The notes under the pieces were generated by a model. That model was given only the letters and a program-made list of their open reading frames with translations, was not told where the DNA came from and ran no database searches. A stretch of 64,000 nucleotides of DNA from positions 2,852,001 to 2,916,000 of the forward strand of contig NC_009767.1 of assembly GCF_000017805.1 (NCBI RefSeq), given 5' to 3'. The stretch comes from Roseiflexus castenholzii DSM 13941 (lineage in GTDB: Bacteria; Chloroflexota; Chloroflexia; Chloroflexales; Roseiflexaceae). Of the stretch, positions 43,545-51,804 are shown piece after piece. The first letter of the stretch is position 1. Each line of letters begins with the position of its first letter. Both the position numbers and the translations under genes were made by a program.

Positions 43545-43908
43545 TAGAAACGCTCCTTACGATCCTCGATCACGATCTGCGAAAGCGGTGTGCCATCAGG
43601 AATGCGCCTCCATAGCGCATCGACTCGGGAATCTCTTCAGGCGTCTCCTGAAGTCCTGCAGCGAGCAGCAGCGCATCGAGCGTTGCACCATCAATGAGCG
43701 GGGTCCGAGCAGCGCCGGGTTTCGGCGAAGCAAGGAGTCCTTCAGATTGCAGTCGGGTAAACAGTGCCGCTAATGTGATGCTCTGCGTCGCTTCCGAAGG
43801 CGTTTCCAGAATTGTCAACAACCCGCGTTGCTTCCCGCTGACAACAATCGGCTCAAGCGGTTCGATCAGTCCATCGGCGTGCACAATGACTTCAATGGTT
43901 CGCGGCAT
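43543..43908 (-). pseudogene. VapB-type antitoxin, frameshifted near the 3' end
   Basis: The frame from 43908 reads MPRTIEVIVHADGLIEPLEP (a beta-strand start as in DUF104-like antitoxins) through an acidic middle to ETPEEIP. There the natural continuation shifts frame: the neighbouring frame reads RVDALWRRIPDGTPLSQIVI then EDRKERF with a stop, TAG, that overlaps the VapC GTG start. Without correction the frame ends at 43570. The stop-start overlap shows which frame is ancestral. Confidence 0.7.
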
Positions 43909-44112
43909 GCTCTGATTCTCCTGATAATCATGGCGCTATGATAGCATAGCACAGGGGTGAGGAGGTGAACGAGCCATCTGCTGGCGGTCTTCCTGGTATG
44001 CCGCCAGTATTACCCATATAGCCCAAAAGTCATGGAGATCATCCCTGACCGATCCTGTACCTTGTAGGATGAATGGCGTTCCATTGTATCGCCGTCGTAC
44101 AGGAGTGAACAA

Positions 44113-45888
44113 ATGAAACATCTATCATCTCTGGTGCGTTGGCTGACTATTGTCGGCATCTGTTTCATCTGGACAGCGACACCGGTTCGCGCCGCCAGCG
44201 TGGTTGGCGACGGCACGCCGGCGAGTTGCACCGAAGCTGCGCTTCGTGCCGCTGTCGCCGGCGGCGGGTTGGTTACGTTCAACTGCGGTCCTCAACCCGT
44301 GACGATCACTCTCTCACGTCAATTGGAATTGCGCCAGAATACCGAGATCGATGGCGGCGGTCCGCAGCAAGGCGGCCGGGTGACGCTGAGCGGCGGCGGG
44401 CGCACCCGCATTATCTGGCTCTACGACGCAACGCTGACAATCCGCAATCTGACTCTGATTGATGGCCGGAGTGTTGAGGGTGGGGCGATTCGTTCCGCCG
44501 GTCTGAACTCACAGGTCTTTATCTACAACAGCATCTTTCGCAATAACGATAGCACTGCTGGTACTGATGAAGAAGGCGGTGGCGCCATTTCCATGCATTT
44601 TGGCAAACTCCACATTGAAGATAGCCTCTTCGAGCAGAATCGCGGCATCAATGGCGGCGCCATCTACAATTTGCGGTGTCCGATCACGGTCTTGCGTTCG
44701 ACATTCCGTAACAACGATAGTTCAATTGGCGGGGTTGTGGCTAATTTCGGCTTCGGCGGCGCGATCTACAATGATGGCGCCGGTCAACAAGGCGCAGGCG
44801 GGCAGATTATTATCCGTGATAGTATTTTTGCCGGGAACAAAGCGCGCAATTTTGGCGGCGCAGTCTACTCATACCTCTACTACCCCGATCGCTCTGAAGT
44901 CGAGCGTAGTTTTTTTGCCGACAACATTGTCTATCTCAACAGTAATAATCGGGCAAGCGGCGGCGCTTTGATGCATCACAATGGTCCGCTCACCCTGCGC
45001 GACTCGACGTTTGTCAACAACCGTTCGGAAGATGCCGGCGGGGCGATTGTGATCGCGCAGAGCGTCTTCCATTCCGGCTGGAACCGCTCGACGCTGACCA
45101 ATCTCACGGTGGTTGGTAATCGCGCCGATGCGCAAAACGCCGATAAAGGCGGCGGCGGCGGTCTCTATTTCAATGGCGGGCAGGCTACGGTCATAAATGT
45201 TACCGTTGCGTATAATTACGCCGATCGGCTCGGCGGCGGCATCTACAATACGTCCAGCAATGGCGCCGATGTCGAGTTGCGGAATGTGATCATCGCCGGT
45301 AATCGACTCGGGAGCGCCCACGACTCGGTGCAGTGTTTCGGCGCGTTTCGCGGCAGCCGCAATCTGCAAAGTCCCGAAGGCCGCGACTGCATAAGTGGTA
45401 TCACGAGGACCGATCCGCGGCTCGAGGCGGCTGTCGCTGACCATGGCGGCCCGTTGCCAACCCTTGCGTTACTCGCCGGCAGCCCGGCAATCGATGCCGG
45501 CGCCGATTGTCCATCGTTCGATCAACGGGGAGCGGCGCGGGTAGGCGCGTGCGATCTGGGCGCATTTGAGTATGGTGGAACGGCGCCGGTCAACCGGCTC
45601 GATCCGCCAACCCTCGTTGGGCTGAGCAGTAAGAATGGCGGTCCCCTTGTGCACCTATCGTTCAATCCGGTCGCCGGCGCAGTGTGGTACGAAGCCGAAG
45701 CGCAGCGAGACGATGGCGCCACGTGGGTGCTCACGGTCGCCAACAACACCATCCTCCTTGATCGCGGGCGCTATGCCGTCCGTCTTCGCGCCTGCAATGA
45801 CCTCGTATGTAGTGCGTTTGGCAATAGTGTAAGCGTTGAAGTGACCACTGCGCCGTTCACATCATTCGCGCCTCTCGTCGCCAGGTAG
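44113..45888 (+). CDS. Secreted parallel beta-helix protein
   Basis: The 591-residue protein has a signal peptide (WLTIVGICFIWTATPVRA, cleavage near residue 27). A right-handed beta-helix covers residues ~35-460, visible as repeated GGAI(Y/R) and SxFxNN words, as in pectate-lyase-like and polymorphic outer-membrane proteins. A 'choice-of-anchor Q'-like segment (SPAIDAGADCPSFDQRGAAR) follows. The last ~90 residues look like a fibronectin type III domain. It is a surface or extracellular protein, perhaps binding polysaccharide. AGGAG lies before the ATG. Confidence 0.85.
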   Translation: MKHLSSLVRWLTIVGICFIWTATPVRAASVVGDGTPASCTEAALRAAVAGGGLVTFNCGPQPVTITLSRQLELRQNTEIDGGGPQQGGRVTLSGGGRTRIIWLYDATLTIRNLTLIDGRSVEGGAIRSAGLNSQVFIYNSIFRNNDSTAGTDEEGGGAISMHFGKLHIEDSLFEQNRGINGGAIYNLRCPITVLRSTFRNNDSSIGGVVANFGFGGAIYNDGAGQQGAGGQIIIRDSIFAGNKARNFGGAVYSYLYYPDRSEVERSFFADNIVYLNSNNRASGGALMHHNGPLTLRDSTFVNNRSEDAGGAIVIAQSVFHSGWNRSTLTNLTVVGNRADAQNADKGGGGGLYFNGGQATVINVTVAYNYADRLGGGIYNTSSNGADVELRNVIIAGNRLGSAHDSVQCFGAFRGSRNLQSPEGRDCISGITRTDPRLEAAVADHGGPLPTLALLAGSPAIDAGADCPSFDQRGAARVGACDLGAFEYGGTAPVNRLDPPTLVGLSSKNGGPLVHLSFNPVAGAVWYEAEAQRDDGATWVLTVANNTILLDRGRYAVRLRACNDLVCSAFGNSVSVEVTTAPFTSFAPLVAR

Positions 45889-45936
45889 GGGAGGGGAGAT
45901 TGGCAACATCAATTATCGATGCCCCCTTCACCTTGC

Positions 45937-45965
45937 TTGCGCCTTTGTTGAAGGTATGCTATTAT
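45937..45965 (+). promoter_or_regulatory. Sigma-70-type promoter of the cobalamin operon
   Basis: TTGCGC (45937-45942) and TATTAT (45960-45965) are separated by 17 bp. Transcription would begin near 45972, about 30 nt before the riboswitch aptamer. The position relative to the riboswitch makes this more likely than a chance match. Confidence 0.7.
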
Positions 45966-46000
45966 CACATGTGTCATAAGAACCTCGACAAGTGAATACC

Positions 46001-46119
46001 ATCGCGGTGACCCGCAGGCCCGGATGCCAGGGCATAAAGGTGGAAGCTGGTGCAAGTCCAGCGCTGTGCCGCAACTGTAACCGGCAATCGTTGCCGGAAG
46101 CCAGGACGCCTGCCGCGAT
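46001..46119 (+). promoter_or_regulatory. Cobalamin riboswitch aptamer
   Basis: The leader has the conserved core GCTGGTGCAAGTCCAGCGC, then GCCGCAACTGTAACCGG, and the B12 box AAGCCAGGACGCCTGCC. Its ends pair perfectly: ATCGCGG (46001-46007) with CCGCGAT (46113-46119). The aptamer binds adenosyl- or methylcobalamin. Downstream lies an intrinsic terminator, so cobalamin should switch the transport genes off at the level of transcription. Confidence 0.95.
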
Positions 46120-46201
46120 GTTGATTGTGTTCGACCCTTCTCGAGCCAGGGAGGAGAACATGTTCTATGCCCCTTTCTCGCACGCAATGGGCAGGTCATG
46201 T

Positions 46202-46240
46202 CACCCCGGTTCTCGGAAGAGACCGGGGTGGTTTGTTGTT
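46202..46240 (+). terminator. Intrinsic terminator, riboswitch expression platform
   Basis: A perfect 9-bp stem, CACCCCGGT (46202-46210) with ACCGGGGTG (46222-46230), closes an 11-nt loop and is followed by GTTTGTTGTT. It sits 83 nt after the aptamer and before every transporter gene, as expected for the OFF-state terminator. A short reading frame at about 46160-46325 overlaps it and is not considered a gene. Confidence 0.85.
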
Positions 46241-46313
46241 GGGCAGTGCAACCGGGAGCGATACGCTGCCGACGGCGTCCAGATAATCGGCGGCCGTTGG
46301 GCGGAGGTCCGGC

Positions 46314-46526
46314 GTGACTGTGAATGACGACGACCTGTGCCGTGAACTTGCGCTGTGCCAGGAGCGTCTGCTTCACATCGAGCATGAGATTGAACTGCTC
46401 GGCTGGCTGCCGACATCGTATGGCTGGAGCCTGGCGGATCGGTTGAGCCGCGAGTATGCCCGGCTGGAGTGGCTCTGTCGCCTGTTGAGCCGGCAGCGTT
46501 CGGATGCCCGCGCGTCGCGGGAGTGA
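46314..46526 (+). CDS. Small helical protein of the cobalamin operon, unknown
   Basis: A 70-residue acidic/basic helical protein begins at GTG 46314 with GGAGG in front. It contains LCRELALCQERLLHIEHEIE and LSREYARLEWLCRLLSRQRS, an apparent antiparallel helical pair with cysteines. It is placed between the riboswitch terminator and the solute-binding protein gene and so is cobalamin-regulated. No family is recognised. A partner of the transporter or a regulator is possible. Confidence 0.6.
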   Translation: MTVNDDDLCRELALCQERLLHIEHEIELLGWLPTSYGWSLADRLSREYARLEWLCRLLSRQRSDARASRE

Positions 46527-46647
46527 TGCAGCAGTCGGGTATTCCGCACCAAAGTCTCGTCGGGCGATCCATCTCTCGTGCACAGATATGGACGGATCAC
46601 AACGGATTCTCGCAGATCAGGCTCTGCTCTCAGACTGGAGGAAAAGC

Positions 46648-47952
46648 ATGCACCGATTGTCTCGCTGGATAACACTGTTACTGCTGGCAACCGCACTGAT
46701 CGCGTGTGGTAGCCCGCAAACCGCAGCGCCGTCACCCACCAGTGTTCCGGCAGCGCCGACAAGCGCGCCAACTGCGGCGCCAACCGCTGTGCCTACGGTT
46801 GAGCCGACCATTGCGCCGACGGTCGCGGTTCGTGAAGTTCCGACCGCTAATCTGACCGAAGGGTGTGTCAGCGAGTACGACCCGGAGATCGACTACTTCC
46901 CGGAAAAAGTTTCGATCAGTGACTCGGTTGGCTGGACGATTGAGTATTTCAACAACTACAAAGTCATAACCGTGCTCAATCCGTGGCGCGATGCCGATGT
47001 GCAATTTCGCTATGTGCTGGTGCAGTGTGGCACACCGCCGCCAACCGATGTCGGCGATGCGCTCGTGATCGACGTGCCGGTCAAGCGTATTGTCGCCATG
47101 TCTACCACCCATCTGCCGCACCTCGACGAACTTGGCGTGCTCGACAGACTGGTTGGCGTTGATAGTTTTCTGTACATCAACAATTTTGCTGTGCGCAAAA
47201 AGATCGATGCGGGCGAACTGGTCGAAATCGGCGGAGGCGGTCAGGTGAATGTCGAGCAGGCGATCGATCTTCAGCCCGACCTGATTATGACCTACGGCGT
47301 TGGCAACCCGGAGTACGACGCGCATCCCAAACTGCTCGAAGCCGGGCTGAAGGTGGTGCTGAACAGTGAGTATATGGAAACCTCGCCTCTGGGGCGTGCC
47401 GAGTGGATCAAGTTCACGGCGGCGTTCTTCAACCGTGAAGCCAGGGCGACAGAGGTCTACGACCGGATTTCGAGCCGCTACAAAGAAATGGCAGCAAAAG
47501 CGCGCAATGTCACGAATAAACCGACCGTTTTCACCGGTGCACCGTTCCAGGGAACCTGGTTCGTGTCAGGGGGCCAAAGTTACGCTGCCCAACTGCTGGC
47601 GGATGCCGGGGCGATGTACCTCTGGGCGGACGACACATCGACCGGCAGCCTGCCGCTGAGTTTTGAGGAAGTCTTTGAGCGCGCCCGCGACGCCGACTTC
47701 TGGCTCAACCCCGGCATGTGGAAGAGCCTCGCCGATGGCAAGGCGGAAGACGAGCGTTTCACGCAGTTTGCCGCGTTCCAGAAGGGGAACGTGTTCAATA
47801 ACAATAAGCGCCTCAACGAGAATGGTGGCAACGACTACTTCGAGAGCGGTCTGACCAACCCCGATGTTGTGCTGGCAGATCTGATCAAAATCTTCCATCC
47901 CGAATTGCTGCCGGACCACGAGTTGTACTTCTACCAGAAATTGGAGCCATAG
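46648..47952 (+). CDS. BtuF/FepB-like ABC transporter substrate-binding lipoprotein
   Basis: The 434-residue protein has a lipoprotein signal (LLLLATALIACGS, Cys near residue 19) and a Pro/Thr/Ala-rich linker to about residue 70. A class III periplasmic-binding fold follows, with VKRIVAMSTTHLPHLDELGV, LQPDLIMTYGVG, NSEYMETSPLGRAEWIKFTA and WADDTSTGSLPLSFEEVFER. It captures the substrate outside the membrane for the permease and ATPase encoded downstream. Riboswitch control points to a corrinoid, although the fold also serves iron chelates. GGAGG precedes the ATG. Confidence 0.88.
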   Translation: MHRLSRWITLLLLATALIACGSPQTAAPSPTSVPAAPTSAPTAAPTAVPTVEPTIAPTVAVREVPTANLTEGCVSEYDPEIDYFPEKVSISDSVGWTIEYFNNYKVITVLNPWRDADVQFRYVLVQCGTPPPTDVGDALVIDVPVKRIVAMSTTHLPHLDELGVLDRLVGVDSFLYINNFAVRKKIDAGELVEIGGGGQVNVEQAIDLQPDLIMTYGVGNPEYDAHPKLLEAGLKVVLNSEYMETSPLGRAEWIKFTAAFFNREARATEVYDRISSRYKEMAAKARNVTNKPTVFTGAPFQGTWFVSGGQSYAAQLLADAGAMYLWADDTSTGSLPLSFEEVFERARDADFWLNPGMWKSLADGKAEDERFTQFAAFQKGNVFNNNKRLNENGGNDYFESGLTNPDVVLADLIKIFHPELLPDHELYFYQKLEP

Positions 47953-47960
47953 GGGAGACC

Positions 47961-48305
47961 ATGGACATGCCTCGTATGAACCCCTATGCGCGCCATATCT
48001 TTATCTGCACCGGGCGGTATTGCGATCCATCGGGGAAGGCGACGCACCTTTACACTCGCCTGGCGCGTCTGCTTGGACCACTGGGCGCCTACGAGCATCC
48101 CCGGCGGGTCAAACGAGGAACGTCGTCATGCCTGGGGGTGTGTTCCGGCGGTCCGATTGTGGTGGTCTACCCCGACGGAATCTGGTACCACCATGTGGAC
48201 GAAGCGGTGCTCGAACGGATCGTGCGCGAGCATCTCGGGCAGAATCGCCCGGTGACGGAGCACATGTTTCATCGCTTGCAGGGCGAAGGTAACGGTCGCA
48301 CATAG
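47961..48305 (+). CDS. 2Fe-2S thioredoxin-like ferredoxin
   Basis: The 114-residue protein has the thioredoxin-like ferredoxin Cys pattern: FICTGRYCDPSG near residue 16, then SSCLGVCSGGPIVVVYPDG near residue 55. Together these give C-x4-C ... C-x3-C for a 2Fe-2S cluster. Such proteins are found with cobalamin genes and may reduce corrinoids. It lies 8 nt after the binding-protein gene and before the permease gene, so it is in the same operon. Confidence 0.88.
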   Translation: MDMPRMNPYARHIFICTGRYCDPSGKATHLYTRLARLLGPLGAYEHPRRVKRGTSSCLGVCSGGPIVVVYPDGIWYHHVDEAVLERIVREHLGQNRPVTEHMFHRLQGEGNGRT

Positions 48306-48306
48306 A

Positions 48307-48325
48307 GGCGCCCCCTGTGGGCGCC
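48307..48325 (+). promoter_or_regulatory. Hairpin between the ferredoxin and permease genes
   Basis: A perfect 7-bp stem, GGCGCCC (48307-48313) with GGGCGCC (48319-48325), lies directly after the ferredoxin stop. It has no T-tract. It could set relative expression of the two parts of the operon, for example by mRNA stability or by limiting access to the permease start. Confidence 0.45.
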
Positions 48326-48341
48326 CCGATGGGACGATAAC

Positions 48342-49466
48342 GTGCATAACACTGATGAGTTGCCTATGGCGGAAACAACTCCAACCAGCATCGAATCAAC
48401 GGTAACCGCCTTCCCCTGGCCGCGGCTGGGACTGCGCCCCCTGGCGCTGGTCACAATGTTTGGCGTGCTGGTTGGCGCCTTTGTGCTCAGCCTGAGTTTC
48501 GGGTCGGTTCGCATCCCGCTGGAACAGGTGCTGATGATCCTGCTCGGTGGGGAGGCGGAGCGCGCAACGTGGAAGACGATCATCTTCGACTTTCGGCTTC
48601 CCAAGGCGCTCACTGCGACTCTGGCGGGGGCGGCCCTCGGCGTCAGCGGCTTGCAGATGCAGACCCTCTTTCGCAATCCGATGGCAGACCCCTTCGTGCT
48701 CGGCGTCAGTTCAGGCGCCAGCCTGGGAGTGGCGCTGGTAGTGTTGAGCGTTGGCGTGGCGAACACCACGCTGCTCACGGTTGCGGGCCTGCCGGGCAAT
48801 ATGAGCCTGGCTGCGGCGGCGAGCATTGGCGCGGGTGCGGTGCTCGTTCTGGCGCTCACCCTGGCGCAGCGGGTACAGAGCAGCGTCACGCTGCTCATTC
48901 TGGGGTTGATGATCGGCTATCTGACCAGCGCGGTTGTCAGCCTGCTGCTCTACTTCAGCATCGCCGAGCGTATTCAGGCGTATGTTGCGTGGAGTTTCGG
49001 CAGTTTTGGCGGGGTGACCTGGACGCAGATGCGCGTCCTGGCGCCTGCCATCAGCGCTGGCTTGCTGCTTGCCCTTGTGCTGGCCAAGGCGCTCAATGCG
49101 CTGCTGCTGGGCGAAGCCTATGCCCGCAGCATGGGGCTGAACATTCGTCGGACGCGGGTGGGCACTATCGCAAGCAGCGCCGTGCTCGCCGGAACGGTGA
49201 CGGCATTTTGTGGTCCAATCGCCTTCCTGGGCATTGCCATTCCGCATCTCTGCCGGGCATTGTTGCGCAGCGCCGACCATCGTGTTCTCATCCCTGCCTG
49301 CGCCCTGGTCGGCGCTACTGCCGCCCTCCTGGCCGATCTGGCCGCTCAGGCTCCCGGCACGAGCGTGGTGCTGCCGTTGAACGCTATTATGGCGCTGATC
49401 GGTGCGCCAACCGTTGTCTGGATCATTCTGCGACGAGGCGTGAGCAGGGGGACGTTTGGTGTATGA
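48342..49466 (+). CDS. BtuC/FecCD-type ABC transporter permease
   Basis: The 374-residue membrane protein has about ten helices and the family words DFRLPKALTATLAGAALGVS, LQMQTLFRNPMADPFVLGVS, GASLGVALVV and FCGPIAFLGIAIPHLCRALL. It forms the channel for corrinoid or siderophore uptake with the ATPase and the lipoprotein. The start is uncertain: GTG 48342 is used, and ATG 48366 gives a protein eight residues shorter. Its stop overlaps the ATPase ATG by 4 bp. Confidence 0.92.
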   Translation: MHNTDELPMAETTPTSIESTVTAFPWPRLGLRPLALVTMFGVLVGAFVLSLSFGSVRIPLEQVLMILLGGEAERATWKTIIFDFRLPKALTATLAGAALGVSGLQMQTLFRNPMADPFVLGVSSGASLGVALVVLSVGVANTTLLTVAGLPGNMSLAAAASIGAGAVLVLALTLAQRVQSSVTLLILGLMIGYLTSAVVSLLLYFSIAERIQAYVAWSFGSFGGVTWTQMRVLAPAISAGLLLALVLAKALNALLLGEAYARSMGLNIRRTRVGTIASSAVLAGTVTAFCGPIAFLGIAIPHLCRALLRSADHRVLIPACALVGATAALLADLAAQAPGTSVVLPLNAIMALIGAPTVVWIILRRGVSRGTFGV

Positions 49467-50491
49467 GCACGACTGTCCTGGCAACCGAAGCCCTGAACAT
49501 CGGTTATGCGCCCCGGCATGGGCAGCGGCGGGTGGTTGCCAACGACCTGAACCTGACGTTGCATGCCGGGGAGGTGGTGTGCCTGCTGGGACCCAACGGT
49601 GTAGGCAAATCGACGCTGCTGCGCACGCTGGTCGGTATGCAGCCGCCCCTTGGCGGGCGTGTGTTGCTCGATGGCGCCGACATTGCCGCTCTCAGTCCGC
49701 GCGAGATTGCCCGCCGCCTCAGCGTCGTGCTGACCGAGCGCGTCGAAGTGGGGCAACTCACCGCGTATGCGCTGGTCGCGCTGGGGCGTCATCCGCACAC
49801 CGACTGGACCGGTCGGTTGACGCCGCATGATGAAGATGTGGTCCGCCGGGCGCTGGAAGCGGTAGACGCGGTGAACCTGGCGGCGCGGCTCGTGTATGAA
49901 CTGAGCGACGGCGAGCGTCAGCGCGTGATGGTGGCGCGTGCGCTGGCGCAGGAGCCGCTGGTGATGGCGCTCGATGAACCGACTGCTTTCCTCGACCTGC
50001 CCCGTCGGGTAGAAATGATGCGCCTGTTGCGTCGTCTGGCGCGTGAGATGAATCGGGCGATACTCCTCTCGACGCACGATCTCGATCTGGCGCTGCGCAC
50101 TGCCGATACGCTCTGGCTGCTGGCGCCAGGGGGGGTGATGCACGTTGGCGCACCGGAAGACCTTGTGCTCAACGGCGCCTTCGAGGCGACATTCGCAAGT
50201 GAGGGAATGACGTTCGACCGCCGCGAGGGACACTTCCGCATCCATCCGCCCGCCTATCGTCGCGTTGCGCTGGAGGGCAACGGGATAGTGCGTGCGTGGA
50301 CCGTCCGCGCCCTGGAGCGCGCTGGCTGCCTGGTGGTCGGCGGCGACGAATCGGCGCCGCTGCGCGTCGTCATTGGTGGCGACGACCGGCGACCGTGCTG
50401 GGACGTACATGCCAATGGCGCCGAGCCGCAGCGAGCAGGGTCGCTGCGTGAGGTAGCGGCGCTGGTGCAGCAGAGCCAGGCACACAGATGA
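49463..50491 (+). CDS. BtuD/FepC-type ABC transporter ATPase
   Basis: The 342-residue ATPase has Walker A GPNGVGKST (about residues 43-51), signature LSDGERQRVMVARALAQEPL and Walker B VMALDEPTAFLD. The first ~255 residues are a normal FepC/BtuD-like subunit. About 85 extra C-terminal residues with RVALEGNGIVRAWTVRALER and a glycine-rich VVIGGDDRR stretch form a second small domain of unknown role. ATG 49463 overlaps the permease stop (ATGA). Confidence 0.92.
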   Translation: MSTTVLATEALNIGYAPRHGQRRVVANDLNLTLHAGEVVCLLGPNGVGKSTLLRTLVGMQPPLGGRVLLDGADIAALSPREIARRLSVVLTERVEVGQLTAYALVALGRHPHTDWTGRLTPHDEDVVRRALEAVDAVNLAARLVYELSDGERQRVMVARALAQEPLVMALDEPTAFLDLPRRVEMMRLLRRLAREMNRAILLSTHDLDLALRTADTLWLLAPGGVMHVGAPEDLVLNGAFEATFASEGMTFDRREGHFRIHPPAYRRVALEGNGIVRAWTVRALERAGCLVVGGDESAPLRVVIGGDDRRPCWDVHANGAEPQRAGSLREVAALVQQSQAHR

Positions 50492-50642
50492 CTGAAATCA
50501 AGCGCGACGGTCAATGGCGGAATCTATGGGTTGCAGCACGACCTTGATCTGTGTCTGCTCTCCTGCAACGAAGATTTCTTCGATGAAGCAGGCGTTCCCT
50601 GGCCAGACGAAAAAGGGTGTGAGAAGAAAAAGGAAACCCTGT

Positions 50643-51218
50643 ATGACACCTGCACTCGAACCACGGATTGTCGAAGAACCCGGAAACGGAACACTCGAAA
50701 TCTTTCCCCTCGAACCAAAGGAGGAGACCCTGGTTGCGCTGATGACCGAGTTCTTCCGCGATCACTGGGACAAAATCCATTTCGGACCGCTCATTCAGGG
50801 GTCGGTCTTCGAGATCAAGGTGACGGAACCGCCAACAAAAATCGGCATGCTCGATGGCTACCTGACCGTTGATTTTGGTGTATGGCACTTTCACATCTGT
50901 ATCGGCGAGCACAAGGGCAGCAAAAATAAGCCGGTCGATCCTGATCTGGCGCATCACCGCCGCACATCACGCGCCGAGTTCTACCGCCGCCTCAACCCTG
51001 ACGGTACCGTCGGCAGTTGGGGGTTTCGCATGTTCAATGGCAAAGATGAAAACCAGATTTCCATTTTCCTGCCCAACCCCTTTCTGTCAGACGATATGCG
51101 CTTTCTCAAGCACCCTGATTGGTCGCGCCTTGCGCTGTGGGACGATCTGCGGCAGCGTTATCTGGGTCTGCCACCCGATCCAAAAGACCGGAGCGGCAAG
51201 ACGATGTTTCACGGTTGA
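50643..51218 (+). CDS. DUF7676-like protein at the end of the cobalamin operon
   Basis: The 191-residue soluble protein has the His-rich stretch VDFGVWHFHICIGEHKGSKN and DPDLAHHRRTSRAEFYRRLN, followed by SWGFRMFNGKDENQISIFLP. I connect it with DUF7676, from memory and only tentatively. The His clusters would suit a metal or corrinoid ligand. ATG 50643 follows AAGGA; 151 nt separate it from the ATPase gene, so read-through from the riboswitch operon is likely but not certain. Confidence 0.65.
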   Translation: MTPALEPRIVEEPGNGTLEIFPLEPKEETLVALMTEFFRDHWDKIHFGPLIQGSVFEIKVTEPPTKIGMLDGYLTVDFGVWHFHICIGEHKGSKNKPVDPDLAHHRRTSRAEFYRRLNPDGTVGSWGFRMFNGKDENQISIFLPNPFLSDDMRFLKHPDWSRLALWDDLRQRYLGLPPDPKDRSGKTMFHG

Positions 51219-51302
51219 TTCTCCTGTGTAATGGCATGCCCTTTTGCGGGGAGAATAGGCGGCTTATTTTCACTGAAAGTGGCAATGGAGTCGAGAGACT
51301 AC

Positions 51303-51428
51303 TACCAATGACGATTGAAGATGCCGCATGCGTGTCATGCCGAGCGCAGCGCGGAATCTGAGCGGGTCGCGCACGACCCCTCGCGCTGCTCTGGGTGACC
51401 ATGCCGGATGGTCACAGGTCATTGGTGT
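51303..51428. repeat. Dispersed intergenic repeat
   Basis: Runs from CTACCAATGACGATTGAAGA, through GCCGAGCGCAGCGCGGAATC and GGGTCGCGCACGACCCCTCG, to GGTCACAGGTCATTGGTGTA. The ends are inverted (TACCAATGAC and GTCATTGGT). The 280 bp to its right contain no gene that I recognise until the promoter at 51707. Confidence 0.88.
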
Positions 51429-51706
51429 ACGTCTCACCTCTCCTCCCGCCCCACGACAAACGCATATCTGTCCGCCTCTCATCGTTCTGTGCGGCGTATC
51501 GACCGTTGTTCATCAGACTCATCCCGCCTATGCCGCGTTTGGTGCGCAGCCTTCGCTCTTGCTTTTAAAACAGGCGCGCAGCGCAGCCATATCGCGCCGT
51601 GGAAATCCATCCCCCATTACGAACCATCCTCGTAGGAGAGACCAGCACTGGTTCAATCTCCGGTTGATTGCGCTGTCGGTGCTCAGTTCTCAGTTTCCGG
51701 TTCTTG

Positions 51707-51735
51707 TTGCCGCGTGCTATGCCGTCTGCTATACT
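51707..51735 (+). promoter_or_regulatory. Sigma-70-type promoter of the FHA-cyclase gene
   Basis: TTGCCG (51707-51712), a 17-bp spacer and TATACT (51730-51735) form a strong match to a housekeeping promoter. Transcription would start near 51742, about 60 nt upstream of the start codon. Confidence 0.75.
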
Positions 51736-51804
51736 AAACTGAACGGAAACGTGCGCGACAGAGAGATATTGTCTCTAGCGCGTGTCATGCCGGGAACCGT
51801 GCCT

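Noticed and set aside
46147..46325. Short frame starting at the ATG after the riboswitch
   Set aside because: It runs through the intrinsic terminator hairpin and has no similarity; it is more likely leader RNA.
48569..49462. In-frame upstream extension of the ABC ATPase
   Set aside because: It is an out-of-frame reading of the permease gene; the ATG at 49463 overlaps the permease stop as in coupled operons.
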